DNA of 64,000 nucleotides from Variovorax ginsengisoli. Its GTDB lineage: Bacteria; Pseudomonadota; Gammaproteobacteria; Burkholderiales; Burkholderiaceae_C. The translations under genes and the position numbers were made by a program. Below, in pieces: positions 61,040 through 64,000 of the stretch. The notes under the pieces were generated by a model that was given only the letters and a program-made list of their open reading frames with translations, did not search any database and was not told the origin of the DNA. Location: contig NZ_JAUJZH010000035.1 in assembly GCF_030486595.1 (NCBI RefSeq), forward strand, positions 1 through 64,000, in the 5' to 3' direction. Every line of letters begins with the position of its first letter. Within the stretch, counting starts at the first letter, position 1.

Positions 61040-61094
61040 CAACCTCGCCAATGAACGCTTTGCGGCCCTCCCGCGGCCAGCCATGATCCGCGCC

Positions 61095-62297
61095 ATGAAC
61101 CCTGATTCCAACACCGCCCTCGCCGGCCTCAAGGTGGTCGAGATGGGCCAGCTGATCGCCGGTCCCTTCTGCGGCAAGACGCTCGGCGAATTCGGCGCCG
61201 AAGTCGTGAAGATCGAGGCGCCGGGCAGCGGCGACCCGCTGCGCAACTGGCGCCTGCTGCAGGACGGCACCTCGGTCTGGTGGCAGGTGCAGTCGCGCAA
61301 CAAGCGCTCGGTGGCGATCGACCTGCGCGCCGCCGAAGGCCAGGAGATCGCGCGCCGGCTGATCGCCGAGGCCGACGTACTGATCGAGAACTTCCGGCCC
61401 GGCACGCTCGAGGGCTGGGGCCTGGGCTGGGACGACCTGCGCCGGATCAACCCCGGGCTCGTGATGTTGCGCATCTCGGGCTACGGCCAGACCGGGCCCT
61501 ACCGCGACCTGCCCGGCTTCGGCGCCATCGGCGAAGCGATGGGCGGGCTGCGCCATCTCACCGGCGAGCCCGGGCGGGTGCCAGTGCGGGTGGGCGTCTC
61601 GATCGGCGACACGCTGGCGGCGCTGCACGGCACCATCGGCGTGCTGCTGGCGCTCTACCACCGCAAGGTGCATGGCGGCCCGGGCCAGGTCATCGACGTG
61701 GCGCTGCACGAGGCGGTCTTCAACGTGATGGAAAGCCTGCTGCCCGAGTACAGCGCCTTCGGTGCGGTGCGCGAGGCGGCCGGCAGCGCGCTGCCGGGCA
61801 TCGCGCCGTCCAACGCCTACCGCTGCGCCGACGGCTACGTGCTGGTCGCCGGCAACGGCGACAGCATCTTCCGCCGCCTCATGGAAGTCGTGGGCCGCCC
61901 CGACCTGGCGTCAGCACCCGACCTGCAAGGCAACGCCGGCCGGGTGGCGCGGGTCGACGAGCTCGACGCCGCGATCGGCGCCTGGACCCTGTCGCGCACT
62001 ATCGACGAGGTGCTTCGGCTGCTCGGCGCGGCCAGGGTCCCGGCGGGCCGGGTCTACACCGCCAAGGACATCCACGAAGACCCGCACTACCGGGCGCGCG
62101 ACATGATCCTGCGCCAGGTCACGCGCGACGGCCACGCGGTCGACGTGCCCGGCATCGTGCCCAAGCTGTCGGGCACGCCCGGCAGCGTGCGCTCGTCGGC
62201 GCCGCGGCTGGGCGACGACACCGATGCCGTGCTGCGCGAAGCCGGCCTGACGGCCGAGCAGATCGCCCTGCTGCGCTCGAAAGGAGCCATTGCATGA
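61095..62297 (+). CDS. Class III CoA-transferase (CaiB/BaiF)
   Basis: A 400-aa family III transferase moving CoA between carboxylic acids. Signature stretches are LKVVEMGQLIAGPFCGKTLG, FGAEVVKIEAPGSGDPLRNW, ADVLIENFRPGTLEGWGLGW and GYGQTGPYRDLPGFGAIGEA with the active-site-region Asp/Gly. An in-frame ATG at 61083 is possible. It is coupled to the next gene by an ATGA overlap, so it probably activates the acid that the lyase cleaves. Confidence 0.88.
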   Translation: MNPDSNTALAGLKVVEMGQLIAGPFCGKTLGEFGAEVVKIEAPGSGDPLRNWRLLQDGTSVWWQVQSRNKRSVAIDLRAAEGQEIARRLIAEADVLIENFRPGTLEGWGLGWDDLRRINPGLVMLRISGYGQTGPYRDLPGFGAIGEAMGGLRHLTGEPGRVPVRVGVSIGDTLAALHGTIGVLLALYHRKVHGGPGQVIDVALHEAVFNVMESLLPEYSAFGAVREAAGSALPGIAPSNAYRCADGYVLVAGNGDSIFRRLMEVVGRPDLASAPDLQGNAGRVARVDELDAAIGAWTLSRTIDEVLRLLGAARVPAGRVYTAKDIHEDPHYRARDMILRQVTRDGHAVDVPGIVPKLSGTPGSVRSSAPRLGDDTDAVLREAGLTAEQIALLRSKGAIA

Positions 62298-63280
62298 CCG
62301 CATCGAGCACACCCTGGACGGGCGCACGCCGCCGCGTCCACATGCAGGAAGTCGGCCCGCGCGACGGCCTGCAGATGGAATCGGCCTTCGTGCCCACCGC
62401 CGACAAGATCGCCCTGATCGATGCGCTGTCGGCCGCCGGCCTCGCCAAGATCGAGGCCACCGCCTTCGTCTCGCCGCAGGCCATCCCGGCGCTGCGCGAC
62501 GCCGAGATCGTGCTGCGCGAGATCGCCCGCGCACCCGGCGTGGTCTACACCTGCCTGGTGCCGAACCTGCGCGGCGCCGAGCGGGCGATCGAGGCGCGCG
62601 CCGACGAACTCAACCTCGTGATGTCGTGCAGCGAGACCCACAACCTGGCCAACCTGCGGATGACGCGGGCCCAGTCGTTCGCTGCGCTCTCGGGAGTGAT
62701 CGGGCTGGCGCGGCAGGCCGGGGTGCCGGTCAACGTCTCGCTCTCGTGCGTGTTCGGCTGCCCGATGGAGGGCGACATCGACCCGGCCGTGGTGCTCGAA
62801 TGGGCCGGGCGCTTCATGGCCGCCGGCGCCCGCGGCATCACGCTGTGCGACACCACCGGCATGGCATTCCCGAGCCAGGTGTCGCGCATCGTCGGGCTGT
62901 TCCGCCAGCGCCTGCCGGCCGCCGAACTGACGCTGCACTTCCACAACACGCGCGGCATGGGCCTGGCGAACGTGCTGGCCTCGCTGGACGCCGGCGCCGA
63001 CCGCTTCGACGCCTCGCTCGGCGGCCTCGGCGGCTGCCCCTACGCGCCGGGCGCGAGCGGCAACGTGTGCACCGAGGAGATCGTGCATGCCCTCGAACTG
63101 ATGGACTTCGACACCGGCTGCGACCTGGCGCTGTTGCTGCAGGCCGCCGCCAGGCTGCCGGGCCTGATCGGCCACGAGATCCCGAGCCAGATCGCCAAGG
63201 CCGGCCGCCGGCTCGACCTGCACGCACCGCCGCCGGATTTCGCGCTTTGGCGCGACCGGGCGCTGGCGCGCGACGCCTGA
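62294..63280 (+). CDS. HMG-CoA lyase-like enzyme
   Basis: A 328-aa member of the HMGL/DRE-TIM family. It shows VGPRDGLQMESAFVPTADKI (catalytic Arg-Asp), CVFGCPMEGDIDP, LCDTTGMAFP, the metal motif HFHNTRGMGLANVLA and GGLGGCPYAPGASGNV with the catalytic lid cysteine. AAGGAG precedes the ATG. With the CoA-transferase it would cleave a 3-hydroxy-3-methylglutaryl-CoA-like or citramalyl-like thioester. Confidence 0.88.
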   Translation: MTASSTPWTGARRRVHMQEVGPRDGLQMESAFVPTADKIALIDALSAAGLAKIEATAFVSPQAIPALRDAEIVLREIARAPGVVYTCLVPNLRGAERAIEARADELNLVMSCSETHNLANLRMTRAQSFAALSGVIGLARQAGVPVNVSLSCVFGCPMEGDIDPAVVLEWAGRFMAAGARGITLCDTTGMAFPSQVSRIVGLFRQRLPAAELTLHFHNTRGMGLANVLASLDAGADRFDASLGGLGGCPYAPGASGNVCTEEIVHALELMDFDTGCDLALLLQAAARLPGLIGHEIPSQIAKAGRRLDLHAPPPDFALWRDRALARDA

Positions 63281-63319
63281 AGACCCATTTTTTTCTTAGA
63301 ACGACGACAGGAGACTTCC

Positions 63320-64000
63320 ATGAAACCCGCTCACACCCTCTCGCGCCGCGCCCTCGGCCTGGCCGCGCTCGGCATCGCCGCCTTGGGCGTCGCCCCGGCC
63401 CTCCACGCGCAGGCGCCCGCCGGCTACCCGAGCCGGCCGGTGATGCTGCTCGTGCCGACGGCGGCCGGGGGCACCACCGACATCGCCGCGCGCATGCTCG
63501 GCGTCCCGCTGGGCGCCGCGCTCGGCCAGACTGTGGTGGTCGACAACAAGGGCGGCGCCAACGGCGTCATCGCCGCGGGCGCAGTGAAGCGCGCCGAGCC
63601 CGACGGCTACACGCTGCTGATGCAGTACTCGGGCTACCACGTCATCACGCCGCTGGTCAGCAAGCAGGCGCCGCAATGGGAGGCGAAGGACTTCACGCCG
63701 GTGGCCAACGTGCTGTCGGCGCCGCAGATCGTGGTGGTGCGCGCCGACCTCCCCTTCAAGACCATGGCCGAGCTGGTGGCCTACGCCAAGGCGCATCCGG
63801 GGAAGATCAACTACGCCTCGTCGGGCAACGGCTCGCTGCAGCATGCGACCGGCGCGATGCTCGAGCAGCAGGCCGGCATCCAGCTGACCCACATCCCGTA
63901 CAAGGGCACCGGCCCGGCGCTGCAGGACCTGCTGGGCGGCCAGGTCGACATCACCTTCGGCACCGCGCCGCCCTTCGTGCCGCACATCCAGTCGGGCAAG
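63320..64000 (+). CDS. Bug-family receptor, partial (cut by window end)
   Basis: The first 227 codons of a Bug receptor; the frame is open to the window end. A signal peptide (LSRRALGLAALGIAALGVAP) precedes YPSRPVMLLVPTAAGGTTDI, QTVVVDNKGGANGVIAAGAV, INYASSGNGSLQHATGAMLE and IPYKGTGPALQDLLGGQVDI. CAGGAG lies before the ATG. It is the third intact-looking receptor in the window and belongs to the CoA-transferase/lyase operon, so it probably recruits the acid those enzymes degrade. Confidence 0.9.
   Translation, partial: MKPAHTLSRRALGLAALGIAALGVAPALHAQAPAGYPSRPVMLLVPTAAGGTTDIAARMLGVPLGAALGQTVVVDNKGGANGVIAAGAVKRAEPDGYTLLMQYSGYHVITPLVSKQAPQWEAKDFTPVANVLSAPQIVVVRADLPFKTMAELVAYAKAHPGKINYASSGNGSLQHATGAMLEQQAGIQLTHIPYKGTGPALQDLLGGQVDITFGTAPPFVPHIQSGK

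Noticed and set aside
1..64000. tRNA, rRNA, riboswitch or intact insertion sequence
   Set aside because: None could be identified by reading; no transposase-like protein, terminal inverted repeat pair or cloverleaf was seen.

Overview
The window is GC-rich, densely coded bacterial chromosome. Several Bug-type (tripartite tricarboxylate transporter) receptors, LysR/GntR-controlled catabolic operons and the protein styles seen throughout point to a beta-proteobacterium of the order Burkholderiales, most likely Comamonadaceae (Variovorax-like). That placement is an inference from gene content, not from a marker gene. No rRNA, tRNA, CRISPR array or intact insertion sequence was seen.

Layout. (1) 0-1.5 kb: an orphan-looking sensor histidine kinase behind repeats and a palindrome. 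(2) 1.7-17.9 kb: a redox and electrophile-stress island. It holds a DipZ-type thiol-disulfide protein, a TlpA-like thioredoxin, two OsmC/Ohr peroxidases, a DUF6130 secreted protein, two epoxide hydrolases, an LRAT/NC-domain protein, MsrA, and a signalling block made of a giant Ser/Thr-kinase-like/ATPase/histidine kinase (about 1,835 aa), a stand-alone receiver and a FixJ-type regulator. Three genes of the island carry nearly identical ~180-bp promoter cassettes ending in the palindrome CTGAACC-TT-GGTTCAG. Two or three others share a different spaced motif. This looks like a self-contained regulon. (3) 18.1-26.0 kb: a complete non-phosphorylative pentose pathway, best matched to L-arabinose -> 2-oxoglutarate. 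It is divergently arranged around an intergenic region with two FadR-type half-palindromic sites, and its regulator lies downstream. (4) 26.1-36.8 kb: a LysR-controlled locus with a frameshifted 2-oxoglutarate oxygenase, an FAD oxidoreductase, an Asp/Glu/hydantoin racemase, a DapA-like lyase, an SDR, a hydantoinase/dihydropyrimidinase and a polar amino-acid-type ABC importer. Two copies of a TTAAC-N5-GTTAA palindrome flank the regulator gene.

(5) 37-41 kb: a ChaC-like cyclotransferase, an O-methyltransferase, then a junction of two broken genes (arylsulfatase tail and sensor-domain fragment) and a BASS-family transporter. (6) 41.2-47.3 kb: type II dehydroquinase, a TRAP transporter, a divergent GntR regulator with a nested palindromic operator, a Gfo/Idh/MocA dehydrogenase and an unknown protein. 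(7) 47.5-60.1 kb: a hydrolase-cyclase fusion, a decayed Bug receptor, then a long co-directional catabolic cluster with two TauD-like dioxygenases, SDR, dienelactone hydrolase, LysR and MarR regulators, a TauABC/SsuABC-like importer and two Bug receptors. (8) 60.1-64.0 kb: a LysR gene divergent from a class III CoA-transferase, an HMG-CoA-lyase-like enzyme and a Bug receptor cut by the window end.

The genes are mostly grouped as regulator + transporter + enzymes, each regulator having a recognisable palindrome near its own promoter. The least ordinary element is the multikinase-centred stress regulon at 7.5-17.9 kb.
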